Positions 29,720 to 39,500 of a stretch of 57,490 bases of DNA are shown piece by piece. Positions within the stretch are counted from its first letter, which is position 1. Each line of letters begins with the position of its first letter. A program made the translations under genes and the position numbers. The notes under the pieces were generated by a model. The model saw only the letters and a list, made by a program, of their open reading frames with translations. It searched no databases and was not told where the DNA came from. The stretch comes from Sediminimonas sp. (GTDB lineage Bacteria; Pseudomonadota; Alphaproteobacteria; Rhodobacterales; Rhodobacteraceae), in contig NZ_JAGXFK010000053.1 of NCBI RefSeq assembly GCF_024637375.1, positions 1-57,490 of the forward strand, written 5' to 3'.

Positions 29720-30583
29720 ATGATGCGCGCGATCACCAGGCGGGGGTTTGTCGGCGCGGCGGCGGCCGCGTCGCTTTGCGGCGCCCCGGCCGCGATCGCG
29801 GCGGGGGACGCGCCGTTCCGCCTCGGGCTGACGCCGGTGTTCCTCGACAACGATGCCGCCGTCATCGCGCAGCTTCGCAACACGTTCCACGCGGCCATGG
29901 ACCAGCCGATCGAGTTGCTCCAGAGGCGCACCTACGAAGAAGTCACCGGCCTGCTTCTCGAAGGCGCGATCGACGCCGCCTGGCTGTGCGGGTATCCGTT
30001 CCTGCAACATCGCAAGGCGCTGTCGCTGATCGGGGTGCCGGTCTGGAACGGCCGGCCGCTCTACCGGTCGTACCTGATCGCCGCGCCGGGCGATCCGGCG
30101 ACCGGGCTGGCAGACCTCGAAGGCGGCCTTCACGCCTTTTCCGATCCCGATAGCAATTCGGGCTGGCTGGTGACGGCGTCGAACCTGGCCCGGATGGGGC
30201 GGACGCCGGACGATTTCTTTGCCCGGTCCATCTTTACCTACGGCCACCGCAACGTGGTGCGCGCGGTGGCCAGCGGCCTGACCCGTTCGGGCAGCGTAGA
30301 TGGCTATGTCTGGGACGTGCTGTCAGAGGTGGACCCGGGGCTTGCCGGGCGCACCCGCGTCGTTTCACGATCCGAATGGTTGGGGTTTCCGCCGTTCGTG
30401 GCGCGCGCAGACCGGGTCGCGGCCCCCGCGGTGGCCCGGTTCGCGCAGGCGCTGTCGAGTATGGAGACAACGCCGGAGGGCCGCGCGGCGCTGCGCACCC
30501 TGCACCTCGACGGGGTCGCACCGGGCGAGGTGTCGCTGTTCGACGGCATCGCGGCCCGGATGCGCGACGTGAGCCGCCTGTGA
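29720..30583 (+). CDS. aioX: Periplasmic arsenite-sensing protein AioX (PhnD-like binding protein)
   Basis: 287 residues from the ATG at 29720, preceded by GGGAGGAG. A twin-arginine type leader (ITRRGFVGAAAAA) directs export. The mature part is a PhnD/phosphonate-type periplasmic binding protein. In this family member, Cys90 of the precursor lies in DAAWLCGYPFLQHRKAL; a conserved cysteine in AioX is known to be needed for As(III) sensing, and this is the likely candidate. No ABC permease or ATPase genes accompany it, which fits a sensor rather than a transporter. It overlaps aioS by one base (TGATG). Named from its place in an aioXSRBA cluster. Confidence 0.88.
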   Translation: MMRAITRRGFVGAAAAASLCGAPAAIAAGDAPFRLGLTPVFLDNDAAVIAQLRNTFHAAMDQPIELLQRRTYEEVTGLLLEGAIDAAWLCGYPFLQHRKALSLIGVPVWNGRPLYRSYLIAAPGDPATGLADLEGGLHAFSDPDSNSGWLVTASNLARMGRTPDDFFARSIFTYGHRNVVRAVASGLTRSGSVDGYVWDVLSEVDPGLAGRTRVVSRSEWLGFPPFVARADRVAAPAVARFAQALSSMETTPEGRAALRTLHLDGVAPGEVSLFDGIAARMRDVSRL

Positions 30584-32016
30584 TGATCCGCGCCTTCGCC
30601 AGGCTGCCGATTTCGGTGCGGGTCCCGATCATGTCGGCGGCGCTGATGGTGCTGGTCGGTTTGATCGCGTCGCATCAGGTTCTCACCGCGCTCACGCGCG
30701 CGCAGGAGGCGCGGCTGGAAGAGCTGATGCGCCTGCACGTCGACGGCCTGTCGGTCGCGCTCGGCCCGTCGGTATTGCGCGAAGACGTCTGGGAAGTCTA
30801 CGACACGCTGGACCGGGCGCGGCAGGCCGGCGCCGATCAGCGCATGATCCTGACGGTGGTTTCAGACAGCGACGGTCAGGTCATCGCGGCGACCGATCCG
30901 CGCCGCGCCCCGGTGGGCAGCGAATTGTCGGACCTGACCGATCTGGACACCGTGCCGAAGCTTGACGAGATCGCGTTGACTTCGGCCGACGGGCACGTTC
31001 GCGTTCTGGCGCCGCTGGTCTATCAGGGGCGCGGCGTCGGGCGCATCCTGACCGAGATGGATGTATCCGATCTCGCCGCCGAGCGCCGCCGCGCCACGCT
31101 GGCGCTGATCGTCTTCAACACGGTGGCCACCGGGGGGCTGGCGCTGATCGGGCTTGTCGTGACGCGGCGGATGCTCAGGCCGATATCGGTTCTCGCCGGT
31201 CGCATGGCGGCCGGTGCCGGACGGCCCGAGCCGATACCGCCGCAGGAGGTGCCGTCGGGCGATTCAGAGGTCGCGCGCCTCTTTCGCACCTACAACGACA
31301 TGGTAGATGCCATTGCGGCGAAATCCGATACCGAGCGGCGCCTGGCCGAGCGCGAACGCCTCGTCAGCCTGGGCCGTCTCAGTTCGTCGCTCGCGCACGA
31401 GATCAACAACCCGCTCGGTGGCCTGTTGAATGCCGCGGACACGATCGAGACATATGCCGAACGCCCCGATACCGTTCGCAAGTCTGCGGGGATACTGGTG
31501 CGGGGGCTCAGGCATCTGCGCGATGTCAGCGCCGCGGCGCTGGACCACAACCGGGTCGACCGGCGCGGCGAGGCATTGAAACCCGAAGACCTTGAAGACC
31601 TGCGCATGCTCGTCGCGCCGGAGGCGCAGCGGCAGCGGCAAAGCCTGGGCTGGATGATCGACGCCTCGGCGGACGATCTTGCCCCGCATCCTGCCGGCCC
31701 GGTGCGCCAGATTGCGCTGAACCTTGTGCTCAACGCGCTGAATGCGGCGGGACCGAGCGGCACCGTATCGTTGCGCGTCGACGGCTTGGAAGATGGCTTG
31801 CAACTTGTCGTCACCGACGGCGGGCCCGGCCTTTCGGAGGCGGCGCTGCGGCGGCTTTTCAGCTCGGCACCCACCGAGCCGGGCGGCGGTGTGGGGCTGC
31901 GCGTGGTGCGCGACCTGGTCTCGTCCCTGGGGGGCCGCATCGCGCATGACCGCCACGAGGGGCGCACCGTGATCACCGTGACCCTGCCGGGCAAACGGGC
32001 GCGCGAGGTGGCGTGA
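30583..32016 (+). CDS. aioS: Arsenite-responsive sensor histidine kinase AioS
   Basis: 477 residues from the ATG at 30583. Membrane helix at about residues 13-35, periplasmic sensor domain to about 175, second helix (LALIVFNTVATGGLALIGLVV), HAMP linker (RRMLRPISVLAGRMA), then the dimerization/phosphoacceptor helix with His272 in SSLAHEINNPLGG, and an HATPase domain with N box (LNLVLNALNAA), G1 (VTDGGPGLS) and G2 (GGGVGLRVV). It should receive the arsenite signal from AioX in the periplasm and phosphorylate AioR. The open frame upstream of 30583 belongs to another frame of aioX. The stop overlaps aioR (TGATG). Confidence 0.9.
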   Translation: MIRAFARLPISVRVPIMSAALMVLVGLIASHQVLTALTRAQEARLEELMRLHVDGLSVALGPSVLREDVWEVYDTLDRARQAGADQRMILTVVSDSDGQVIAATDPRRAPVGSELSDLTDLDTVPKLDEIALTSADGHVRVLAPLVYQGRGVGRILTEMDVSDLAAERRRATLALIVFNTVATGGLALIGLVVTRRMLRPISVLAGRMAAGAGRPEPIPPQEVPSGDSEVARLFRTYNDMVDAIAAKSDTERRLAERERLVSLGRLSSSLAHEINNPLGGLLNAADTIETYAERPDTVRKSAGILVRGLRHLRDVSAAALDHNRVDRRGEALKPEDLEDLRMLVAPEAQRQRQSLGWMIDASADDLAPHPAGPVRQIALNLVLNALNAAGPSGTVSLRVDGLEDGLQLVVTDGGPGLSEAALRRLFSSAPTEPGGGVGLRVVRDLVSSLGGRIAHDRHEGRTVITVTLPGKRAREVA

Positions 32017-33242
32017 TGTTCCGGGGCGCACGCATCGTGCTGGTCGAGGATGACCACATCATGGGCGAGTCGATCACCCAACGGCTGGAGTTGGAAGGCG
32101 CCGAGGTGACCTGGGTCAAGCAGGCCGTGCGCGCCATTCACGCGATCCGCTCGCCGCGCGCCCGGGTTCATGCGGTCGTCTGCGACATTCGCCTGCCCGA
32201 CGGAACCGGCGAGGAAATCTTCACCACCCTGTGCCAGACGATGACGCCGCCGCCCTTTCTTTTCATCACCGGGCACGGCGGGATCGACCAGGCGGTGCGC
32301 CTGATGCAGGCCGGGGCGGCGGACTACGTGACCAAACCCTTCGAGATGGGCGCGTTCCTCGATCGTTTGCGCCGGTTGGTAGATTCGCGGGACGACGAGG
32401 GACAGGCAACGCCGTTCGGCACGTCCGCCGCGGCGATGAAGCTCGATGCGCAGGCGGCCCAGGCCGCGCGGTCGTCGCTTCCCGTGCTCGTTCGTGGCGC
32501 CCCGGGTACCGGAAAGACCCGTGTCGCGCGGCGCGTGCACATGCTGTCCGACCGCAGCGCCGCCCCGGTGATCGAAGTCGATCTGGCCCGGGACCCGAGT
32601 GCGCGCGAAACGCTGTTCGGAGCCGATGGCGCATTGACCCGGGTCGGCGAGGGCACCGTTGTACTGATCGCGGTCGAGCGCCTGGATCCGGCCGAGCAGG
32701 ACGCGCTCACGGCCCGGCTTGACGCGGGATTTGCCGGCCGGATCGTTTCGACCATGGGGCCGGGGACCGGGCACCAGGCGGCGGGGCGGGCGTTTCGCCG
32801 GGATCTGCTATCGCGGTTGGCCGGGGTCGAGATTCCGGTGCCGCCGCTGCGGGAGCGCCCCGAAGATGCGGTATGGCTTCTGGGCGAGATGTTCAGACGC
32901 TTCGCAGGCAGGTGGTCGACGAGACCCCTGAAAGGGCTCTCGAGCCTCGCAGAGGACGCGGCCCGCGCCCATGACTGGCCCGACAACGGCCGCGAGGTGC
33001 GCAGCCGTCTCGTTGGCGCGCTCCAGCTTGCGGAAGGAGAGTGGATTCAGCCCGCGGACCTGTTCCCCGAGCAGCAGGCCGCGGGACGGTTTCCCACGCT
33101 CGCGGAAGCCCGCGAGGCCACGGAACGGCGCCAGATCATCGCCGCGCTCGACCTCGCGGGTGGGCATGTGACCGAGGCGGCGAAGCTATTGCGGGTGTCG
33201 CGAACGACGCTGTGGGAAAAGATGCACAAGCTCGGGCTTTAG
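32016..33242 (+). CDS. aioR: Response regulator AioR, NtrC-like with degenerate AAA+ domain
   Basis: 408 residues from the ATG at 32016; the GTG at 32013 is an alternative. Receiver domain with acidic pocket E11-D12-D13, phosphorylation site Asp57 (VVCDIRLPDG) and Lys107 (YVTKPFE). A central NtrC-type AAA+ domain has an intact Walker A (GAPGTGKT, residues 161-168) and the PPLRERPED segment. The sigma-54 contact loop GAFTGA is missing: LFGAD runs straight to GALTRVGEGTVVL. The Walker B acidic pair is replaced (VVLIAVERL). A Fis-type helix-turn-helix ends the protein (HVTEAAKLLRVSRTTLWEKM). It likely controls aioBA without acting as a classical sigma-54 activator. Confidence 0.88.
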   Translation: MFRGARIVLVEDDHIMGESITQRLELEGAEVTWVKQAVRAIHAIRSPRARVHAVVCDIRLPDGTGEEIFTTLCQTMTPPPFLFITGHGGIDQAVRLMQAGAADYVTKPFEMGAFLDRLRRLVDSRDDEGQATPFGTSAAAMKLDAQAAQAARSSLPVLVRGAPGTGKTRVARRVHMLSDRSAAPVIEVDLARDPSARETLFGADGALTRVGEGTVVLIAVERLDPAEQDALTARLDAGFAGRIVSTMGPGTGHQAAGRAFRRDLLSRLAGVEIPVPPLRERPEDAVWLLGEMFRRFAGRWSTRPLKGLSSLAEDAARAHDWPDNGREVRSRLVGALQLAEGEWIQPADLFPEQQAAGRFPTLAEAREATERRQIIAALDLAGGHVTEAAKLLRVSRTTLWEKMHKLGL

Positions 33243-33253
33243 CATCAAGGGCA

Positions 33254-33304
33254 TGTTCGGATTTCCGAACAGGGATTTAAAACCCTGCGATAACAATATG
33301 TTAT
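33254..33304 (+). promoter_or_regulatory. Three adjacent palindromes before aioBA, candidate regulator sites
   Basis: Three dyads lie head to tail in the 149-bp gap between aioR and aioB: TGTTCGG-ATTT-CCGAACA (33254-33271), CAGGGATTTAAAACCCTG (33270-33287, one mismatched pair) and ATAACA-ATA-TGTTAT (33290-33304). The first two share two bases. They sit about 90-140 bp before the aioB ATG, so they are placed as operator or activator sites for aioBA. The first could instead end the aioR transcript, but no T-run follows it. Confidence 0.55.
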
Positions 33305-33391
33305 GACATCTGCGCAGCATGTGAAAAACGCCGACTCCGCCCGCGCGCCCTTGTTACCCTGAACAGGTTAAGCAAGGGAGGACCCAAGCCG

Positions 33392-33913
33392 ATGAAATGT
33401 AACAAGCTAGTCGATGCCGGTCGTCGTCAGTTCCTGCGCGGGGGGCTCATGGCCTCGGCCGGGGCGGCGGCGGCAACGGTCGCGGGAACCAGCGAGGCCG
33501 AGGCGAAGCCGGCGCTCGCGCGCGTGGATTACCCGGCGAACCGCCTCGCCAACATGGCCGATCTGGCGGTGAACGAACCGATGGATGTGGCCTATCCCGA
33601 TGCCGACAGCCCGGGCGTCCTGCTGAAGCTGGGCGAGGCGGTCGAGGGCGGTGCCGGCCCCGATGGCGATATCGTCGCCTTTTCGGTGCTGTGCCCGCAC
33701 AAGGGGTGGTTCCTGAACTACAACGCCGACGACCGCACGCTCAATTGCCCCGGACACTATTCGCGCTTCGACGCCGAGGCCGGCGGCCAGCAGGTCTGGG
33801 GTCACGCCACCCACAACCTGCCGCAATTCGTGCTGCGCGTGGACGATTCCGGCGACATTTATGCCGAAGGCGTGGACGAGCTGATCTACGGCCGCCTGTC
33901 CAACACGCTCTGA
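33392..33913 (+). CDS. aioB: Arsenite oxidase small (Rieske) subunit AioB
   Basis: 173 residues; GGGAGG lies about ten bases upstream of the ATG. An N-terminal twin-arginine leader (GRRQFLRGGLMASAG) carries the folded heterodimer to the periplasm; AioA has no leader and is expected to be co-exported. Rieske [2Fe-2S] ligands are Cys101/His103 (LCPHKG) and Cys119/His122 (NCPGHYS). The two cysteines that form a disulfide in many Rieske proteins are replaced by Trp106 and Gly121. The subunit passes electrons from AioA to a c-type cytochrome or azurin. aioA follows after 16 bp. Confidence 0.95.
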   Translation: MKCNKLVDAGRRQFLRGGLMASAGAAAATVAGTSEAEAKPALARVDYPANRLANMADLAVNEPMDVAYPDADSPGVLLKLGEAVEGGAGPDGDIVAFSVLCPHKGWFLNYNADDRTLNCPGHYSRFDAEAGGQQVWGHATHNLPQFVLRVDDSGDIYAEGVDELIYGRLSNTL

Positions 33914-33929
33914 GGGAGGAACAAGACCA

Positions 33930-36455
33930 ATGGCTTACAAAAGACAGATCGACCGTCTGCCGATCATTCCCGCAGACGCCAAGGAACACAATGCCGTGTG
34001 CCACTACTGCATCGTCGGCTGCGGCTACAAGGCCTACACTTGGCCGATGAACAAGCAGGGCGGAACGGCCCCGAACCAGAACAAGTTCGGCACGGACCTT
34101 TCCGAACAGCAGTTCCAGGACACCGAAGCCTGGTATTCGCCGTCAATGTACAACATCGTCAAGCAGGACGGGAAGGATGTTCAACTGGTCGTCAAGCCCG
34201 ACGTGAATTGCGTGGTCAACTCGGGCCTCGGCTCGGTGCGCGGCGCACGGATGGCCGAAAACCACCCCTCCACCGTCACCGGCACCCAACAGCAACGGCT
34301 GACCGATCCGCTGGTGTGGCGCTATGGCAGCTACCAGCCAACCAGTTGGGAGGACGCCTTCGACCTGGTTGGTCAGGTGACTGCCCGCATCGTCGCCGAC
34401 GAGGGCGAGGACGAGTTGCTGGTGTCGATGTTCGACCATGGCGGCTCGGGCGGCGGGTATGAGAATACCTGGGGCACCGGCAAGCTCTATTTCGAGTCGA
34501 TGAAGGTCAAGAACGTCCGCATCCACAACCGCCCGGCCTACAATTCCGAGGTGCACGCCACCCGCGACATGGGCGTGGGCGAATTGAACAACGCCTACGA
34601 GGATGCCGAACTGGCCGACACCCTGGTCGCCTGGGGCTGCAACCCGCTGGAATGCCAGACCAACTACTTCCTCAACCACTGGATCTCGAACTTGCAGGGT
34701 GTCAGCAGCACCAAGAAGCAAGACATGCTGCCCGGCGAGGCGCACCCGCAGGCGCGGGTCATCTTCGTCGATCCGCGGCGCACCGTGTCGGTCAACGCCG
34801 CCGAACAGGCCGCCGGGGCCGACAATGTTCTGCACCTGCCGATCAATTCGGGCACCGACCTGGCGCTGGCCAACGCGATCTTTACCTACATCGTCGATCA
34901 GGGCTGGCATTCGATGGACTTCATCGAGGCAAGCACCCTGCGCGAGGCGCAGGACCGTCCGCCGCTGTTTCCCGCGCGCGGCGTGGCCGACGGCCAGCCG
35001 GGGCACCTGTCGAGCTTCGAGGATGCCGTGGATGCCAACAGGATGTCGATCGAGGAAGCCGCCGATATCTGCGGTGTGCCGGCCGAAGACATCCGCAAGG
35101 CGGCCGAGTGGATCGCGCAACCCAAGGAAGACGGGGCGCGCAAGCGCACGATGATCGGCTACGAGAAAGGCATCATCTGGGGCAACGACAACTACCGCAC
35201 CAACGGCGCGCTGGTGAACATCGCGCTTGCCACGCACAATATCGGTCAGCCGGGCGGTGGCTGTGTGCGCATGGGCGGCCACCAGGAGGGCTATTTCCGC
35301 CCGCCCGAGGGCCATGTCGGGCGCCCCGCGGCCTATGTTGACCAGTTGCTGATCGGCGGCAAGGGCGGCGTCCACCACATCTGGGCCTGCAACCACTACC
35401 GCACGACGCTGAACGCCACCGAGTACAAGCGCGCCTACAACCGCCGCACCAATATGGTGAAGGAAGCGATGGATGCTGTCGCCGGCGGCGACCGCGAGGC
35501 GCTGATCGAGGCGATCGTGGTCGCAGTCAAGCAGGGCGGCCTGTTCGCGGTCAACATGGACATCGTCCAAAACGAGATGGGCAAGCAGGCGCATGTGGTG
35601 CTGCCCGCCGCGCAGCAGGGCGAGATGAACCTCACCTCGATGAACGGCGAGCGGCGGATGCGCCTGGCGGAGAAATACATGGACCCGCCGGGTAACGCCA
35701 AGCCCGACTGCCTGATCGCGGCCGGCATCGCGCAGGCGATGGAAAGGGCGCTGCGCGATCTGGGGCTCGACACCTATGCCGAGCAGTTCAAGGGGTACGA
35801 CTGGCAAACCGAGGCCGATGCCTTTGCCGATGGCTATGGCAGCGCCAACCCCGAGGTCACCTATGACCGGCTGCGCAAGCTGGGCACCAACGGCTTCCAG
35901 GAGCCGCCGCAGGGCGTGGAAGGCGATACCATCGTCGGCACGCCGCGGCTTTATGCCGATGGGGTGTTCTCGTCCGACGACGGCCGCGCGCGCTTCATGG
36001 CCGGGCCGTGGCGCGGCCAGGTGACGCCGGGCAAGGCGGTGGAGATGGATCGCTATCCGTTCTTCATCAACAACGGCCGGTCGAACCTGAACTGGCAGAA
36101 CTGGTTCCTCGATCAGGACAACGACTTCGTCCTCGATCGCTGGCCCTACCCGTTCATCGAGATGAATCCCGAGGACATGGCCGAACGCGGCATCACCGCC
36201 GGCGATCTTGTCGAGGTGTTCAACTCGAACGGCGCCGCCCAGGCGATGGCCTATCCCACCGACACGGCCAAGCGTGGCCAGACCTTCATGCTGTTCGGCA
36301 GCCCGCGCGGCACGCAGGGCAATGTCGTCAACGAGGGCGTGAACGAGCTGGTGATCCCGGTCTACAAACAGACCTGGGCGGATATCCGCAAGATCAGCGA
36401 CACCCCGATGGTGGCGCAGGGCATCTCCTTCAAGTCGAAGGAATTCAAGCTCTGA
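33930..36455 (+). CDS. aioA: Arsenite oxidase large (molybdopterin) subunit AioA
   Basis: 841 residues, full length. DMSO-reductase family enzyme that oxidizes As(III) to As(V) at a bis-molybdopterin guanine dinucleotide centre. The [3Fe-4S] ligands are Cys24, Cys27 and Cys31 (VCHYCIVGCGYK), the fourth position being non-cysteine as usual for AioA. Other family segments: NCVVNSGLGSVRGARMAEN, SMFDHGGSGGGYENTWGTGK, RIHNRPAYNSEVHATRDMG, WGCNPLECQTNYF, RSNLNWQNWFLDQDN and GNVVNEGVNELVIPVYKQTW. Preceded by GGGAGGAA. Last gene of the cluster, closed by a strong hairpin. The enzyme needs molybdenum cofactor; moaC and moeA are elsewhere in this window. Confidence 0.97.
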   Translation: MAYKRQIDRLPIIPADAKEHNAVCHYCIVGCGYKAYTWPMNKQGGTAPNQNKFGTDLSEQQFQDTEAWYSPSMYNIVKQDGKDVQLVVKPDVNCVVNSGLGSVRGARMAENHPSTVTGTQQQRLTDPLVWRYGSYQPTSWEDAFDLVGQVTARIVADEGEDELLVSMFDHGGSGGGYENTWGTGKLYFESMKVKNVRIHNRPAYNSEVHATRDMGVGELNNAYEDAELADTLVAWGCNPLECQTNYFLNHWISNLQGVSSTKKQDMLPGEAHPQARVIFVDPRRTVSVNAAEQAAGADNVLHLPINSGTDLALANAIFTYIVDQGWHSMDFIEASTLREAQDRPPLFPARGVADGQPGHLSSFEDAVDANRMSIEEAADICGVPAEDIRKAAEWIAQPKEDGARKRTMIGYEKGIIWGNDNYRTNGALVNIALATHNIGQPGGGCVRMGGHQEGYFRPPEGHVGRPAAYVDQLLIGGKGGVHHIWACNHYRTTLNATEYKRAYNRRTNMVKEAMDAVAGGDREALIEAIVVAVKQGGLFAVNMDIVQNEMGKQAHVVLPAAQQGEMNLTSMNGERRMRLAEKYMDPPGNAKPDCLIAAGIAQAMERALRDLGLDTYAEQFKGYDWQTEADAFADGYGSANPEVTYDRLRKLGTNGFQEPPQGVEGDTIVGTPRLYADGVFSSDDGRARFMAGPWRGQVTPGKAVEMDRYPFFINNGRSNLNWQNWFLDQDNDFVLDRWPYPFIEMNPEDMAERGITAGDLVEVFNSNGAAQAMAYPTDTAKRGQTFMLFGSPRGTQGNVVNEGVNELVIPVYKQTWADIRKISDTPMVAQGISFKSKEFKL

Positions 36456-36477
36456 TCGCGCCAACATGATCTCTGCC

Positions 36478-36510
36478 CCCCGCCCCCGCGAGCCCGGGGG
36501 CGGGGTTATT
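36478..36510 (+). terminator. Terminator of the aio cluster
   Basis: CCCCGCCCCCG, loop CGAGCC, CGGGGGCGGGG, then TTATT. A perfect 11-bp stem, 22 bp after the aioA stop. Confidence 0.88.
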
Positions 36511-36581
36511 GCGTGGCGGTCGCCAAACAGACAGCGGCTGGCAGCCGCGCTTCATGCCATGCGAGCGATGTCAGAGCGTAA

Positions 36582-39500
36582 TCAGCCTGCCGCGTCGCCG
36601 GACAGGCGCGGCTTCATGCCGGATTGCGCATCGGCAAACCCCATGTCATCGAGTATGGCATAGAACGCCGGCAGCACGATCAGCACCAGCACCGTGGCGG
36701 AAAACAGCCCGAAAACGACCGAGATCACCAGCGGCTTGACGGTCTGGGCCTGGGTGCTGGTCTCGGCCAGCAGCGGCAACAGCCCCATGATGGTGGTCGA
36801 GACCGACACGACGATGGGGCGGAATCGCTCGCGGCTGGCCCGGCCTGCCGCCTGAACGAGGGCCATCCCCTCGCCGGCGCGCCGCTTGATGACCTGGATC
36901 AGCAGGATCGCGTTGTTGACCACGATCCCCGCCAGAGAGGCCGCGCCCATGATCGAGGGCATCGAGATGTTGTACCCCATTGCCAGGTGCCCGAGCACCA
37001 CGCCAACCAGCGCCAGCGGGATCGTCAGCATGACGATGACTGGTTCGACATAGCTGCGGAACTGGAACGACAGCACCAGGTAGATGCCCACCAGCCCGAC
37101 GAGAAAGCCGCGCAGGATCGAGCCGATGGTTTCGGCCGAGTTGGCGTTCTGGCCGCCGATCTCGACCGACAGGCCCGGAAACTCGGCGACGAGGTCGGGC
37201 AGGTAGCCGGCCGCCAGATCGCTGACGATGGCGTCGGCATTGCCCGTGCGCCCGTCCACATCCGCTGCAACGGTAAGCGTGCGGCGCCCGTCCACATGGG
37301 TGACGCTGCCCCAGCTTCGCGCCTCCTCGATCCGCGCCACGGTGCCGAGCGGAACGCGCGCGCCATCGGGCAACAGCACCTCGAAGGCCATCAGGTCGTC
37401 GAACGAGGCGCGGTCTTTCGCGGCCTGTTCCAGCTCGATCTCGTGGGAAATGTCGCCCTCCTGTACGGTCGCCACGATCTCGCCCAGCCAGGCAGAGCCG
37501 ATCTGCGCGGCGACATCCCGCGCCGTCAGGCCCAGCCCTGTCGCCCCTTCGGCAAGCGCAAGGCGCAGCTCGGGCCGACCGGGACGCAGGTCGTGGATCG
37601 CGTTGTAGACACCGCCATAGGTTTCGAGTTCGGCGATCAGGCGGTTCCCGGCCGACTCGAGCCGCCCCAGATCGGGTGCCGTGAGGCGGATTTCCACCGC
37701 GCGACCCTGCGGCCCGATCCCGGGTTCGAGCAGTGTCACGGCGATGGCGCCCGGCACCGCCCCGATACCCGAGCGCCACGCGGCGATCAGTTCGTCGAGC
37801 GTGGTGGTCCGCGTCTCGGCGCCCAGAAGGTCGGCCGAGATCGTGGCCACGTGCGGGCCGCTCTCGCCGGCAGTGGCGTTGCGTCCGAAGAACACCTGCA
37901 CCGACTCGACCAGCGGTGCGCCGCCGGGCTGCTGCGGCGTCAGGCGCGTGTTGACCGCGTCGAGTGCGGCAACGATGTGGTCGGCCACGTCGCCCGTGCG
38001 CGACAGCGGCGTGCCTTGCGGCATCAGGATGCGCGCCTCCAGCACGTCGCCGTCGATCTCGGGCAGCGCCTCGCGTTGCACATAGCCGCCGCGCATCAGC
38101 GCGGCGGTGATCACCAGCGCCGCCAGCGTCATCCCGGCCACGAGGTAGCGCCAGGCGATCGCCGCGTCGACCACGGCCCCGAGGCCGCCGTCGCGAACCC
38201 GGGCGAAGCCGCGCTCGAACCATGCGCGCAGGGCCGAGGGCGCGCTCTCGGCCGACTTGAGCCCGTGCGACAGGTGGTGCGGCAAGACCCAGAACGCCTC
38301 CAGCAGGCTCGCCGAGAGCGCCGCGATCAGGACCACGGGCAGAACCTCCAGCACCGCGCCCAGCTCGCCCGCGAGAAAGGAAAGGGGGGCGAAGATCGCC
38401 ACCGTCGTGGCAAATGACGACAGCACGCCGGGCAGCACCCGGCGCGTACCCTCGATCGCGGCTTCGGTCCGCGAGGCGCCATCCGCCGCCGACTCGGCGA
38501 TTGAATCCGATATCACGATCGAGTCGTCCATCACGATCCCGATCGCCATCAACAGCGCCACCAGCGTGATCATGTTGAGCGACAACCCCGTGACCGCCAT
38601 CACCACGAAGGCCCCGAGAAAGGCCACCGGCAGCCCAAGCGCCGCCCAGATCGCGTAGCCGGGGCGGAAGAACAGGCTCATGACGGCCACCACCAGCACC
38701 AGGCCGATGATGCCGTTTTTGACCAGCATCGTGAGGCGGTCGCGCACGATCGAGGTCATGTCCTGCACCACCTCGACGCGCAGTGTATCGGGCAACACCG
38801 CCCGTTCCGCCGCAACAAGCGTTGTCGTGCGGTCGAAGACGCGCAGCGCGTCGGCGCCAAGCGCCTTGTCGACTTGCAGGAAGACCGCGCGCTGCCCGTC
38901 GAGAAAGGCGCGCTCCTCCTCGGGGCTGAAGCGTTCCTCGATGCGGGCAATCTGGCCAAGCGTCAGTTGCGCCCCGCCGGGTTTCGACAGTACCACGATC
39001 TCCGCCAGCGCCGCCGCGGTCCGGCGTTCATCGGCAAAGCGCAGCGCGATTTCGCGCGCCGGCGTCTCGATCGCGCCAAGCGGGCGGTCGACGCTCTGCG
39101 CACCGATCCGCGCCGCGAGGTCCGAGGCGCTCAACCCGTGCTGCACCAGCACGCCGCGCGGCACGATGATGCGAAACTGCCGTGCACCAACGCCGGTCAT
39201 GCTGACATCCGCCACCCCCGGCAGGGCCGCGAGCCGATCGCGTAGCCCGGCGGCATAGCGATCAAGCTGCGTTACCGGCAGATCGCCCGCCACCGCGACC
39301 GAAGCGACCCTGTCGGCGCGGTGCAACTGGCGCACCACCGGTGGGTCGGCGGCATCGGGAAAATCGTCGACCGCTGTCACCTCGGTGCGCAGATCGTTGA
39401 GGAAACGGCCGGCATCGCCGGCCGGCGCCATGGTCGCCACGGCCCGGCCCGTGTTTTCCTGCGCGGTGCAGGTCAACTCCTCCAGGTGTTCGACCGCTTC

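Noticed and set aside
33243-33391. Sigma-54 (-24/-12) promoter for aioBA
   Set aside because: I looked for GG-N10-GC with the usual TGGC/TTGC context and found none on the plus strand. The AioR sequence also lacks the sigma-54 contact motif.
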